Source: Pseudomonadota bacterium (GTDB lineage: Bacteria; Myxococcota; Polyangia; Polyangiales; Polyangiaceae). Taken from it: 11,667 bases of DNA. Within the stretch, counting starts at the first letter, position 1; every line of letters starts with the position of its first letter. A program made the translations under genes and the position numbers. The stretch covers positions 1-11,667 of the forward strand of contig JAEZYO010000918.1 of NCBI GenBank assembly GCA_023419055.1, given 5' to 3'. The notes below the pieces were generated by a model that did no database searches, was not told where the DNA came from, and saw only the letters and a program-made list of their open reading frames with translations. Positions 1-6,363 of the stretch are shown here, one piece after another.

Positions 1-62
1 TGCCCAGCGCCAGGTTCTTCGGGCGCGCCTCGAAACCATGCGTCGAACACAACCACGCGCCG

Positions 63-84
63 GAGCGCGGAGCAAACCGCGCTC
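63..84. other. GC-rich inverted repeat (hairpin)
   Basis: An 8-bp perfect stem, GAGCGCGG at 63-70 with CCGCGCTC at 77-84, closes a 6-base loop. It lies just beyond the terminator of the sugar dehydrogenase gene, so the two hairpins are in tandem on the minus-strand transcript. No T-run follows on either strand. It may be a second stop signal, or part of the 3' flank of a gene beginning outside the window. The rest of 1-93 shows no gene I can support. Confidence 0.35.
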
Positions 85-93
85 GAATTCGGC

Positions 94-126
94 AAAAAAG
101 CGACCCGTGTAGCCTTACGCTACACG
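94..126 (-). terminator. Rho-independent terminator of the sugar dehydrogenase gene
   Basis: Read on the minus strand, an 8-bp perfect stem (arms at 119-126 and 106-113, CGTGTAGC/GCTACACG) with a 5-base loop begins 2 bases past the TGA of the dehydrogenase gene. About 6 bases after the stem there is a run of six T (plus-strand A at 94-99). Stem, short loop and T-run in the right order and orientation make this a good intrinsic terminator. It marks the end of the minus-strand block. Confidence 0.75.
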
Positions 127-127
127 C

Positions 128-1363
128 TCAACGCGCGCTCGCCGGGACGAAGCGCAGGATCTCGCCCGTCACGAAGTCACCGACGTAAAGCTCGCCCGCT
201 CCGTCGCGCCCGAACGTCGCGACGGAGCGCGAAAACTCGCCGAGCAGCCTGGCCTCGACGTAGGCACGCTTCGCGGGGAGCTCGAGCGACCAGATCCTGC
301 CGGTCACGAAATCGCCGAAGACGTAGCGCCCGGAGAGCGCGGGCACGTTCTTGCCCAGGTAGACGTAGCCGCCCGTGATGCTCTGGCCGAGGTCGCGCCC
401 GTATTCGAAGATCGGCTCGACCAGACCTTCGGTCCGACAGCCCTCTTTCGGCTCGTAGCAATGCCGCCCCTCACGAAGCCGCCAGCCGAGGTTCTCGCCC
501 GCGCCGACGATGTCGACCTCCTCCCACAGGTTCTGCCCGACGTCCGCGACGATCAGGCGCCCTTGGGGATCGAAGCTGTAGCGCCACGGGTTCCGTAAGC
601 CGTAGGCCCAGATTTCCGGCCGCGCTCCGCCTGTCTTCACGAACGGGTTGTCCGGAGGCACCGCGTACTCGAGCCCAGCGTCTTTGCGGTCGATGTCGAT
701 GCGCAACATCTTGCCGAGCAGCGCGCCGAGGTTCTGGCCGTTGTCGTGCGGATCGCCGCCCGCGCCGCCGTCGCCGAGCCCGACGTAGAGGAACCCATCG
801 GGGCCGAAGGCGAGCTGCCCGGCGTTGTGGTTCGTGAACGGCTGAGCCACCTCCAGGATCACACGCCGTTCGTTCGCCCGCGCCGTGGTGATTTCTGCTG
901 GTGGGACGTGCCACTCCGCGATGCGCGTGCGGAGCTTGCCCTGCTTCGGGTTGTAATTGAGGTAGAAGAGCCCGTTTTGCTCGAACTTCGGGTGAAACGC
1001 GAGCCCCAACAAGCCGAGCTCGGAGGAGGTCTGCACCTCGAGCGAGAGCACGGTGTGGGACTCCGCTGCGTTCGGCGGAGCGCTCGCGCTCGGCTTCGTG
1101 ACCTTCGCGGTGCCGCCTTTTTGAAGCACGACCGCGAGCTCGGGCTGACCCGGCACGAACTGAATATCGGTGTTCTCCTGGAAGCCGCGAGCCACCACCT
1201 CGAGATCGACGCCCGCCATCACCTTCGCCGGGATGGGCAGCACGCGCACGCCGACGCTCGTGTCGACGGCGACGCGCGCGGAGGGCCACGAGTACAGGAT
1301 GACGACGGCGGCCACGATCAGGAGCGCGATCCCGATCAAACCGAGCCAGACGGCGCGCTTCAT
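128..1363 (-). CDS. PQQ-dependent sugar dehydrogenase, membrane-anchored (GSDH / soluble aldose dehydrogenase family)
   Basis: This is a six-bladed beta-propeller quinoprotein of the glucose/sorbosone dehydrogenase family, the group that includes E. coli YliI (Asd). Members oxidise aldose sugars with PQQ in the periplasm. Numbering from the GTG one codon upstream, an uncleaved-anchor-like hydrophobic segment spans about 6-27 after an MMKR start. Family hallmarks follow: GLLGLAFHPKF (118-128), NHNAGQLAFGPDG (179-191) with the expected catalytic His180, GDGG (198-201), WAYGLRNPW (253-261) with Arg258, VADVGQNLWEE (273-283), and GGYVYLG near 332. Cys303 and Cys310 could form a disulfide. The length of about 411 residues suits the family plus an anchor. 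Two starts overlap, GTG at 1366 and ATG at 1363; neither has a clear ribosome site and I prefer ATG. The true sugar substrate cannot be read from the sequence. It is last in a minus-strand row behind the kinase gene, but 114 bp and a hairpin separate them, so co-transcription is uncertain. Confidence 0.92.
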   Translation of the reverse strand: MKRAVWLGLIGIALLIVAAVVILYSWPSARVAVDTSVGVRVLPIPAKVMAGVDLEVVARGFQENTDIQFVPGQPELAVVLQKGGTAKVTKPSASAPPNAAESHTVLSLEVQTSSELGLLGLAFHPKFEQNGLFYLNYNPKQGKLRTRIAEWHVPPAEITTARANERRVILEVAQPFTNHNAGQLAFGPDGFLYVGLGDGGAGGDPHDNGQNLGALLGKMLRIDIDRKDAGLEYAVPPDNPFVKTGGARPEIWAYGLRNPWRYSFDPQGRLIVADVGQNLWEEVDIVGAGENLGWRLREGRHCYEPKEGCRTEGLVEPIFEYGRDLGQSITGGYVYLGKNVPALSGRYVFGDFVTGRIWSLELPAKRAYVEARLLGEFSRSVATFGRDGAGELYVGDFVTGEILRFVPASAR

Positions 1364-1438
1364 CACGCCCGAGGTTAGCGGGGTTGGACGGGGAAGCCTA
1401 TCGCTCCTGCGTGCGCAGAATCCCTCTTCCTCGGAGCG

Positions 1439-1461
1439 ACGCCTCGCAAAGCTCGAGGCGT
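1439..1461. terminator. Hairpin between kinase and sugar dehydrogenase genes, possible weak terminator
   Basis: A perfect 8-bp stem (ACGCCTCG at 1439-1446, CGAGGCGT at 1454-1461) with a 7-base loop starts 17 bases past the stop of the kinase gene on the minus strand. There is no T-run after it, so it is at best a weak or Rho-assisted stop, or an RNA-stabilising structure. It does suggest that the dehydrogenase gene downstream may be transcribed separately. Confidence 0.4.
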
Positions 1462-1477
1462 ATCGGCGCTGAATCGA

Positions 1478-2461
1478 TCACGGCCGGCGCCCGAGCGCCG
1501 CGAGCGCCGCCCGTACCTGACCGCGGCTGTAGGTGTCGTACTCGTACTGTCCCGGAGCCCAGCCCAGGAGGAAGCGGTAGAAATCGGCCCAGGCAAGCGG
1601 ATAGAGCTCGCGCCACTCCGCCTCGAGCGCGGCGGCGTCGACGTCGGGCGCATGGAGCTCGAGCGCGCGCCGGAGCTCGGCGAAATAGCGGTCGAGGCAC
1701 GCGCCGGCTCGTCGCTCGCACTCTCGCGGGTTGAGCGCAGAGCTCAGGAAGTACGCGACGTCCTTGATGCCGGCTCCACCGCCGACGTATTGGAAATCCA
1801 CCGCGGCAACTCCGAGGTTCCCGAAGCAGAAGTTTTCGAGCTTCGCGTCACCGTGGACCAGGGTCTTGAACTTCGCCGCTTTCAAGCGCAGATCGATCGC
1901 CGTGGCGGCGTCGCGGAGCGGCCGTTCGTCGAGCGCCGCGAGCTCGTCCGGTCGCGTGTCGAGGTGCCAGTACGTGCCCGTCTTCCAGAGCCCTTCGGGA
2001 GCCACGCCGACGAAGGTGGCGTGAAAGTGCGCGAGCCAACCGAGGCAGGCGTCGAGCTCGGCTTCGGACACGCGAGCTCTCCGGGTCGCGAAGCCGCTGG
2101 CGTCCAGATCTTCGAGCACGAACAGGGAGCGCCCCCCGTGCGACTCCAGGGCGACCGGACGAGGCACTCGGCAGCGCTCGTCGCAGCGAGCGGCGTAGTC
2201 GCGATAAAAGGCGAGCTCTACCTCGTAGGAGCGGAGCTTACGACGGTGCGAGCGTGCCTCCGCGTCGTCACGCCGGGCTCGAGCGAGCTCGGGCGGTTCG
2301 ACCGACTTGACGACGACGTCGGTGATGGCAGCGCCCTCGAGCCGCGCGCGCCGGAGCTCGCCGTAGCCGCTCCAGAGCGCCTTTCGGCGCTCACCGACCT
2401 CGACCCTGCTCGCGCCGGTGAGCGCAGAGAGGCGCCGCTCGAGCTCGCGCTCCCGGGACAT
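1478..2461 (-). CDS. CHK / aminoglycoside phosphotransferase-like small-molecule kinase
   Basis: This 327-residue protein has the choline-kinase-like (CHK, ecdysteroid-kinase-like) fold, related to aminoglycoside phosphotransferases; such enzymes transfer phosphate from ATP to a small hydroxylated substrate. Visible motifs are a candidate ATP-binding Lys in VVVKSVEPP (49-57), a RSYEVELAFYRDYA helix (77-90) holding the candidate alpha-C Glu, the hinge VLEDLD (115-120), the catalytic-loop motif HGDAKLEN (203-210; Asp205 and Asn210 are the expected catalytic and metal residues), and DFQ (222-224) replacing the usual DFG. GIKDVAYFL (231-239) is also typical of the CHK group. The substrate is unknown. 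The ATG lies only 4 bp after the stop of the GAF-protein gene, with no clear ribosome site, so the two are probably co-transcribed and translationally coupled. It is not likely to be a resistance enzyme, because the CHK-type motifs differ from known APH resistance proteins. Confidence 0.87.
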   Translation of the reverse strand: MSRERELERRLSALTGASRVEVGERRKALWSGYGELRRARLEGAAITDVVVKSVEPPELARARRDDAEARSHRRKLRSYEVELAFYRDYAARCDERCRVPRPVALESHGGRSLFVLEDLDASGFATRRARVSEAELDACLGWLAHFHATFVGVAPEGLWKTGTYWHLDTRPDELAALDERPLRDAATAIDLRLKAAKFKTLVHGDAKLENFCFGNLGVAAVDFQYVGGGAGIKDVAYFLSSALNPRECERRAGACLDRYFAELRRALELHAPDVDAAALEAEWRELYPLAWADFYRFLLGWAPGQYEYDTYSRGQVRAALAALGRRP

Positions 2462-2465
2462 GACG

Positions 2466-3224
2466 CTACTTCGCGCTGCGCTCGAGCGCGAGGGCGACGA
2501 AGTTTGCCATCAGGTACGCGAACGCCTCTTCATCGCTGTTCCAGACGCGCTGCGGCCCGACGTGCTCGTGGCACACGACGCCCACCATCTTCTTGTTCAC
2601 CCAGATCGGCACGTCGAGCATCGAGTTGATGCCGAGCGGAGTGAGGTAGACGGCTGAGAAGCACGACGTCCGCGGATCGCGGTGCGCGTCGTTCGCCGCG
2701 ATCGTGCGCTCGCTCGTGAGCGCGCGAAAGTACGGCGCGAAGTCTTTGGCGTAGAGCTCGGCTCCGGACTGATGGTGACCGGCGCCGCGATCGAAGAGAT
2801 CGGCGCACGTGATCTTCGTGTTCTGCGCGTCGAGGTACCAGACGCTCACCCGCTGCACGCCGAGCGTGCTCGAGGCTGCCTCGTCGATGCGACGCACCGT
2901 CGCCTGAGCCTCGCCGAGAAAGAGGCTCCGCTGCGCCATCAGGTCGACGTACGTCTTCATGTAGCGGCGGAGCGCGCGCGTCTGCTCGTCGCCTCCCTTG
3001 ACCTCGGCGACGGCGCCGGCGGCCGCTTCCGAGTGAGGCGTATTGGGGAATTCCTCGCGCAGGTTGAGCATCGCGCGCTGGACTCGACCCACGAGCTCGG
3101 GCCTGTCCTCTACCGTGTTCGCTTCGGTCGACGTGATCTGCGAGAGCGACGCGAGGCGCATACGCGCGACGAGCCCGCCCATCCGCTCCGCTTCTTCGAA
3201 AAAGGCGGCGATGCGTTTGCCCAT
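2466..3224 (-). CDS. GAF-domain protein
   Basis: The protein has 252 residues from the ATG at 3224. Residues 1-100 are mostly helical and unrecognised. A GAF domain spans about 105-248, with GVQRVSVWYLD (122-132), the Asn-Asp-Ala-His-Arg-Asp-Pro-Arg loop at 178-185, LGINSMLDVPIW (197-208), KKMVGVVCHEHVG (211-223) and a closing helix that ends in ALALERSAK. This form of GAF resembles the sensory GAF domains found ahead of histidine kinases and cyclases, yet no kinase, cyclase or helix-turn-helix output domain is attached. It is therefore a stand-alone ligand or redox sensor, or a regulatory partner. Cys140, Cys188 and Cys218 lie in the domain. The frame also opens at a TTG at 3245, but ATG is preferred. 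The stop is 4 bp ahead of the CHK kinase, so it may control or accompany that kinase; that link is inference. Confidence 0.85.
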   Translation of the reverse strand: MGKRIAAFFEEAERMGGLVARMRLASLSQITSTEANTVEDRPELVGRVQRAMLNLREEFPNTPHSEAAAGAVAEVKGGDEQTRALRRYMKTYVDLMAQRSLFLGEAQATVRRIDEAASSTLGVQRVSVWYLDAQNTKITCADLFDRGAGHHQSGAELYAKDFAPYFRALTSERTIAANDAHRDPRTSCFSAVYLTPLGINSMLDVPIWVNKKMVGVVCHEHVGPQRVWNSDEEAFAYLMANFVALALERSAK

Positions 3225-3307
3225 CCCGTGAGAGCTACCACACAAGCCGCTTTGGCCCGAGTGGTCATCCGCGGAGCGCTCGACTACTCTTCCTCACCTC
3301 TGCCGCC
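3225..3307. promoter_or_regulatory. Divergent intergenic region between GAF gene and phosphatase gene
   Basis: These 83 bases separate two genes that point away from each other, so they should hold both promoters. I see no clear sigma-70 -10 or -35 boxes, no strong dyad and no clear ribosome site before either start. The phosphatase start is preceded by CTCTGCCGCC, which lacks a purine-rich Shine-Dalgarno sequence. The promoter call rests on gene orientation alone. Confidence 0.3.
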
Positions 3308-4276
3308 ATGGCTCGCCCCCTCACCCCACTCCTCGCTCTGTCGCTCGCCGCAGCCTGCTCGCGCACTCCCTCCGAGCCTCCGGGCCGCGCCCGAGAAGAA
3401 CCCGTCCGTTCGTCGAACAGTGCCGCGCCCGATGGCGCGCAGCCCAAAGCGACGACGGGCGCGTTTCGCTTGCCGGCCGCGGACCGACTCGTGGCGATCG
3501 GGGACCTGCACGGTGACCTTGCCTCCACCCGACAGGCGTTGCGGCTCGCCGGCGCCATCGACGAGAACGACCGCTGGGTCGGAAAGAACCTGACGCTGGT
3601 TCAGACCGGGGATCAGCTCGACCGCGGCGACGACGAGCCGGAGATCCTCGCCCTCCTCGAGCGGCTCTCGGCCGAGGCGCAAAAGGCCGGAGGCCGCGTC
3701 GTGGTCCTCAACGGCAACCACGAGCTCATGAACGTGGCCGGGGACCTGCGTTACGTCACCCCGGAAGGTTTCACCGACTACGCACCTGCGAGCGGCTCCG
3801 CCGACAAGAGTGCCCGCGCGGCCGCCTTTGCGCCGGGGAGCCCCCTCGCCAAGAAGCTCGCGGAGCGCCCGGTCATCATCGCGGTGGGTGACACGTTGTT
3901 CGCGCATGCCGGAGTCCTCCCTCGGCACGTGAGCTACGGCATCGATCGCATCAACGACGAGACCAGCCGCTGGATGCGCGGAGATTCGGCGTCGCAGCCT
4001 CGCGTCGTCACCGAAGAGAACGCGCCCGTCTGGACCCGCCTCTACGGCTCGGACGCTCCCGGCGAAGAGGCGTGCGCCACCCTATCGAAGATGCTCGAGT
4101 CGCTCTCCCTCTCGCGGCTCGTGGTCGGTCACACCATCCAGAAGGGCGGCATCAACAGCGCCTGCGGCGGCAAGGTGTTCCGTATCGACGTCGGGCTCTC
4201 CGACTACTACGGAGACGCGCCCACGCAGGTGCTCGAGATCCAGGGCGGGAAGACCAAGATCCTGACCCAGCAGTAG
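3308..4276 (+). CDS. Shewanella-like PPP-family phosphatase (metallophosphoesterase), predicted lipoprotein
   Basis: This 322-residue calcineurin-like phosphoesterase carries the full PPP metal-site set: GDLHG (65-69), GDQLDRG (101-107), GNHE (136-139) followed by LMN, FAHAG with His200, and VVGHT (272-276) with His275. The GNHE-x-MN signature and VVGHT-x-Q are typical of Shewanella-like protein phosphatases (SLP/Shelph), a branch shared by bacteria and some eukaryotes. A two-metal centre that hydrolyses phosphoesters, probably on proteins, is expected from the family. The N-terminus has a short signal sequence ending in LSLAAAC-S with the lipobox Cys at 17, then a Pro/Ser/charged linker to about residue 55. 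The enzyme therefore probably acts while attached to a membrane outside the cytoplasm. It heads a plus-strand row, 12 bp before the small Trp-rich gene. The protein substrate is unknown. Confidence 0.92.
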   Translation: MARPLTPLLALSLAAACSRTPSEPPGRAREEPVRSSNSAAPDGAQPKATTGAFRLPAADRLVAIGDLHGDLASTRQALRLAGAIDENDRWVGKNLTLVQTGDQLDRGDDEPEILALLERLSAEAQKAGGRVVVLNGNHELMNVAGDLRYVTPEGFTDYAPASGSADKSARAAAFAPGSPLAKKLAERPVIIAVGDTLFAHAGVLPRHVSYGIDRINDETSRWMRGDSASQPRVVTEENAPVWTRLYGSDAPGEEACATLSKMLESLSLSRLVVGHTIQKGGINSACGGKVFRIDVGLSDYYGDAPTQVLEIQGGKTKILTQQ

Positions 4277-4288
4277 ACCCGGAGAGAA

Positions 4289-4594
4289 ATGGAAACCGAG
4301 GATCTACCCGAGTGGGTGAAGGAGATCAGAGCAGACGAGGAGAAGTTCTGGGCCGAGACCTACGCCAACTACTCGTTCGACCAAAAGGTCTCCCACTGGT
4401 CCGGGTCGCTCCACCGGAGCATGAGGTGGAACGGTGAAAGCGGCTACGACGAGTACGCCATCTATTCCCCCGAGTGGCACGCGGCGGTCCTCGAGATAGA
4501 GCCCGAGATCGATCGCATCATGGATGAGGTGTTCACCCGCTGGCGCGGCACCTGGAGCAAAGCAGAGTATTTGAAGAGGATTCGGGGCGACTGA
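4289..4594 (+). CDS. Small acidic tryptophan-rich protein of unknown function
   Basis: This 101-residue protein belongs to no family I recognise. It is acidic and strikingly aromatic, with seven Trp and several Tyr, including the stretches PEWVKEI, FWAETYANYSF, SHWSGS, RWRGTWSKAEY and YSPEWHA. There is no signal peptide or membrane segment, so it should be a soluble, mainly helical cytoplasmic protein. The start is well supported: ATG 12 bp after the phosphatase stop, preceded by a purine-rich CGGAGAGAA ribosome site. Co-transcription with the phosphatase is likely, but a shared role is not shown, since the phosphatase appears to be exported and this protein does not. Confidence 0.72.
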   Translation: METEDLPEWVKEIRADEEKFWAETYANYSFDQKVSHWSGSLHRSMRWNGESGYDEYAIYSPEWHAAVLEIEPEIDRIMDEVFTRWRGTWSKAEYLKRIRGD

Positions 4595-4656
4595 CCTGCG
4601 TGCTAGCTTGGGTGGCGATGCTGCCGGAATGGGAGCTCGTCGCATTTTGGCGAGCG

Positions 4657-5172
4657 ATGCCGAGGCGTCCGCGCCTCGTGTCGATCACGGCGTGTACGCT
4701 CGCTCTCGCCTGCGCGTCCACCCCGGCGCCGCTGACCCCGATCACGACGCGCGTCGAGCCTGTCGCCGCGAGCGAGCCCGACCAACCATCGCCTGCTCCG
4801 TCCCCGTCCTCCGAAGAAGCGTCCGCGCGCGATACCTCTGAGACTCCGTTGAGCTCGGCGTGGCGGGAAGCGGGACGAGACTGCGCGGCGCTGCCGGCGG
4901 ACCTCCAGGGAGCGTGCTTCGACGCGGAGCTAGGGCGACAGGGTGGCGCGCTGTTCGACGACATCGCCGACAACTTTCGAGCGCTCGAGCTCCTCGACGG
5001 AGTCGGTCGAGCGGAATGCGCTAGCGAGCGTGATCTCGGCGCTCGCGAGGCCTGTGCGCTCGAGGCCCAGGAGCAAGCTCTGGCCGAGCTCGCCACCGTC
5101 TGCGACCGGGAGCCGGAGGACCAGCGCCACCGCTGCCTCATGCAGAAGCTGATCGAGAAGTACGGTCCCTGA
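4657..5172 (+). CDS. Predicted lipoprotein with three cysteine pairs, unknown function
   Basis: From the ATG at 4657 the protein has 171 residues. A basic PRRPR start and a short hydrophobic stretch end in LALAC (Cys19), a probable lipoprotein cleavage site; an earlier ITAC (Cys13) is an alternative. A Pro/Ser/Thr-rich linker runs to about residue 67. The C-terminal domain is helical, acidic and Cys-patterned, with Cys76-x10-Cys87, Cys121-x11-Cys133 and Cys149-x10-Cys160. Regular pairing in an exported protein suggests three disulfide-linked helical hairpins. I recognise no family. The frame also opens at ATG 4618 and GTG 4600, which would put WELVAFWRA before the signal sequence; no start has a clear ribosome site, and 4657 was chosen because it gives a proper signal peptide. 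It follows the small Trp-rich gene after 62 bp and is probably in the same transcription unit. Confidence 0.72.
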   Translation: MPRRPRLVSITACTLALACASTPAPLTPITTRVEPVAASEPDQPSPAPSPSSEEASARDTSETPLSSAWREAGRDCAALPADLQGACFDAELGRQGGALFDDIADNFRALELLDGVGRAECASERDLGAREACALEAQEQALAELATVCDREPEDQRHRCLMQKLIEKYGP

Positions 5173-5183
5173 CTCGGAAAGCA

Positions 5184-5204
5184 GCTCCGTCTCCCACCGG
5201 GAGC
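5184..5204. terminator. Hairpin between convergent genes, possible bidirectional terminator
   Basis: Between the plus-strand Cys-pair lipoprotein (ends 5172) and the minus-strand DUF4272 gene (ends 5206), CTCCC at 5191-5195 pairs with GGGAG at 5199-5203. An alternative pairing joins GCTCC at 5184-5188 with GGAGC at 5200-5204. There is no T-run on either strand. The location suits a shared terminator, but the signal is weak. Confidence 0.27.
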
Positions 5205-5205
5205 G

Positions 5206-6050
5206 TCAGGTACTGAGATCCGTGTCGTCCCAAGCGATCCCAGGCGATAGCACCCAGGTCAGTGAGTGCCGGCGCTCGTGAATCGCGCCGGCGTTCATGA
5301 TCGGGTCGAAACCCAGCGGAGCGACCCCAGCCCGTCCGAGCTGCGCGGAGCGAGCCGCGTTGTGCGCGCAGTAGAAGAGATCCTCGAGCGCGACGATGTC
5401 GGCTGTCGGCCGCGGTTTCGCCTGCCGTATCCAGGCTTCGGGATCGCTGTCCCAGCGCGGCAGAAAGTCGTCGATGAGCGGCTTCATCACCGACTCACCC
5501 ACGAGCTCTCCCGAGAAAGAGGGTTCCTGCGAAAAGCCGAGCACCCAGGCCAACGGCCAGAGGTTTTCCATGCGCCAGCCGATCGTGTCACCGTGCTTCT
5601 CCTTCGCCCCCGCGCGTGAGGCGTCCACCATCCCTCGTTCATCGAGCGTGACGAAGCGGGCGAGACCCCCGCGTTCGGCGAACCTCCGGAGTTGCTCGGA
5701 AGGAGAGCGCTCTTCGGACCCTGCGACCCATGCGACCACGTAGGCGAGCGCGAGCAAGCGCCGCGCGATGTCTTCCTGCGGCCGCAATGTCCCCGGCACT
5801 CCGGCGCGGTGACCCGCCGTGGGGAGCGAATCGGCGACTTTGAATCGAGCCACGCGCAAGCGATCGAGCGACGGCGAATCATCTCACCCCGCGGATCAGG
5901 TCGCATCGCATCGCGCCGTGTCGGGTCCTGACGTGGGTCGGTGACCGAGATCCTGTCATGGGACAAGATGACCGGTCCGCCGGGGTCATTCTTGCTCTTG
6001 CAGCCAGCAAAGGTCGCGGCACCAAGGAGGATGAATTGTCTTCGCTTCAT
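5206..6050 (-). pseudogene. DUF4272 family lipoprotein, Tat-like signal, interrupted by one frameshift
   Basis: The start is ATG at 6050, with a good AAAGG ribosome site at 6058-6062. The first frame gives MKRRQFILLGAATFAGC, a twin-arginine-like lipoprotein signal with Cys17, then a linker to RRRSIACAW. That frame then becomes meaningless. The second frame, open from just below 5884 to the stop at 5206, gives FKVADSLPT, LRPQEDIARRLLAL, GWRMENLWPLAWVLGF, LEDLFYCAHNAAR, ERRHSLTWVL and the ending WDDTDLST. These are the hallmarks of DUF4272, a family of unknown function. The switch lies near 5845-5850. Adding back one base (for example GA to GGA, giving a Gly before FKV) restores one frame of 281 residues, and 845 bases plus one is a multiple of three. 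The TTG at 5859 that opens the second frame is therefore not the real start. The break may be a true mutation or a consensus error. Confidence 0.83.
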
Positions 6051-6156
6051 GGGGACACCTTTAAGGACCCGGGCCTGTAGACGACGTGAAGCAGTCGCCG
6101 AGGCTCCGAAGAGGTGGACGGTGACGAGCGATGCAGGAGGAGCGGCTTCATGAGCA

Positions 6157-6309
6157 TCAGTCACCCCGATGAGTGACAGCACGCCCTGTCAAGCCGGAGG
6201 CGTCGAGTAGCTCGCGTAGCGCCGGGACGTGCGAGAGCAAGCCGCGCGCTTCGCGCTCGACTAAGAACCCGACGCGCTCGAGCTCTTCGTTCCTCACCTG
6301 CCGTGCCAT
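6157..6309 (-). CDS. Possible small ORF, 50 residues, unknown
   Basis: The ATG at 6309 follows a GAGG sequence about six bases upstream and runs to TGA at 6157-6159. The peptide starts MARQVRNEELERVGFLVE, is charged and helical, contains LSHVPALRELLDASG, and has GC-rich third positions over most of its length. It lies 54 bp after the frameshifted unknown gene and 106 bp before the DUF4272 gene, all on the minus strand. I recognise no family. It could be a real small protein, a remnant of a larger damaged gene like its neighbours, or chance. Apart from it and the dyad at 6174-6191, I see no gene in 6051-6363. Confidence 0.35.
   Translation of the reverse strand: MARQVRNEELERVGFLVEREARGLLSHVPALRELLDASGLTGRAVTHRGD
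6174..6191. promoter_or_regulatory. Perfect 6-6-6 dyad upstream of the DUF4272 gene, possible operator
   Basis: TGACAG at 6174-6179 and CTGTCA at 6186-6191 form a perfect inverted repeat with a 6-base spacer. On the minus strand the second arm lies within TTGACA, a consensus -35 box, about 135 bases upstream of the DUF4272 start. No acceptable -10 box lies 15-19 bases downstream. It overlaps the end of the small ORF. A regulator site is possible, but chance is not excluded. Confidence 0.22.
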
Positions 6310-6363
6310 GCGACCTCGAACAGTATGCCTGAGGGATGCCGCGCTGCGAAGCTCGCAGCGGAT

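Noticed and set aside
1652..2629. 325-residue plus-strand open frame over the CHK kinase and GAF genes
   Set aside because: It spans two real minus-strand genes with clear motifs, and its sequence has no domain signature.
2682..3593. 303-residue plus-strand open frame running into the phosphatase gene
   Set aside because: It conflicts with both the GAF gene and the phosphatase reading frame and is Arg/Ala-rich noise.
5487..6182. 231-residue minus-strand frame taken as one protein
   Set aside because: Only the part from the ATG at 6050 to about 5850 is coding; before it is untranslated leader, and after it the true frame is the DUF4272 one.
6186..6191. TTGACA -35 box on the minus strand upstream of the DUF4272 gene
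   Set aside because: No -10-like hexamer occurs 15-19 bases downstream, so I do not call a promoter; only the dyad is listed, at low confidence.
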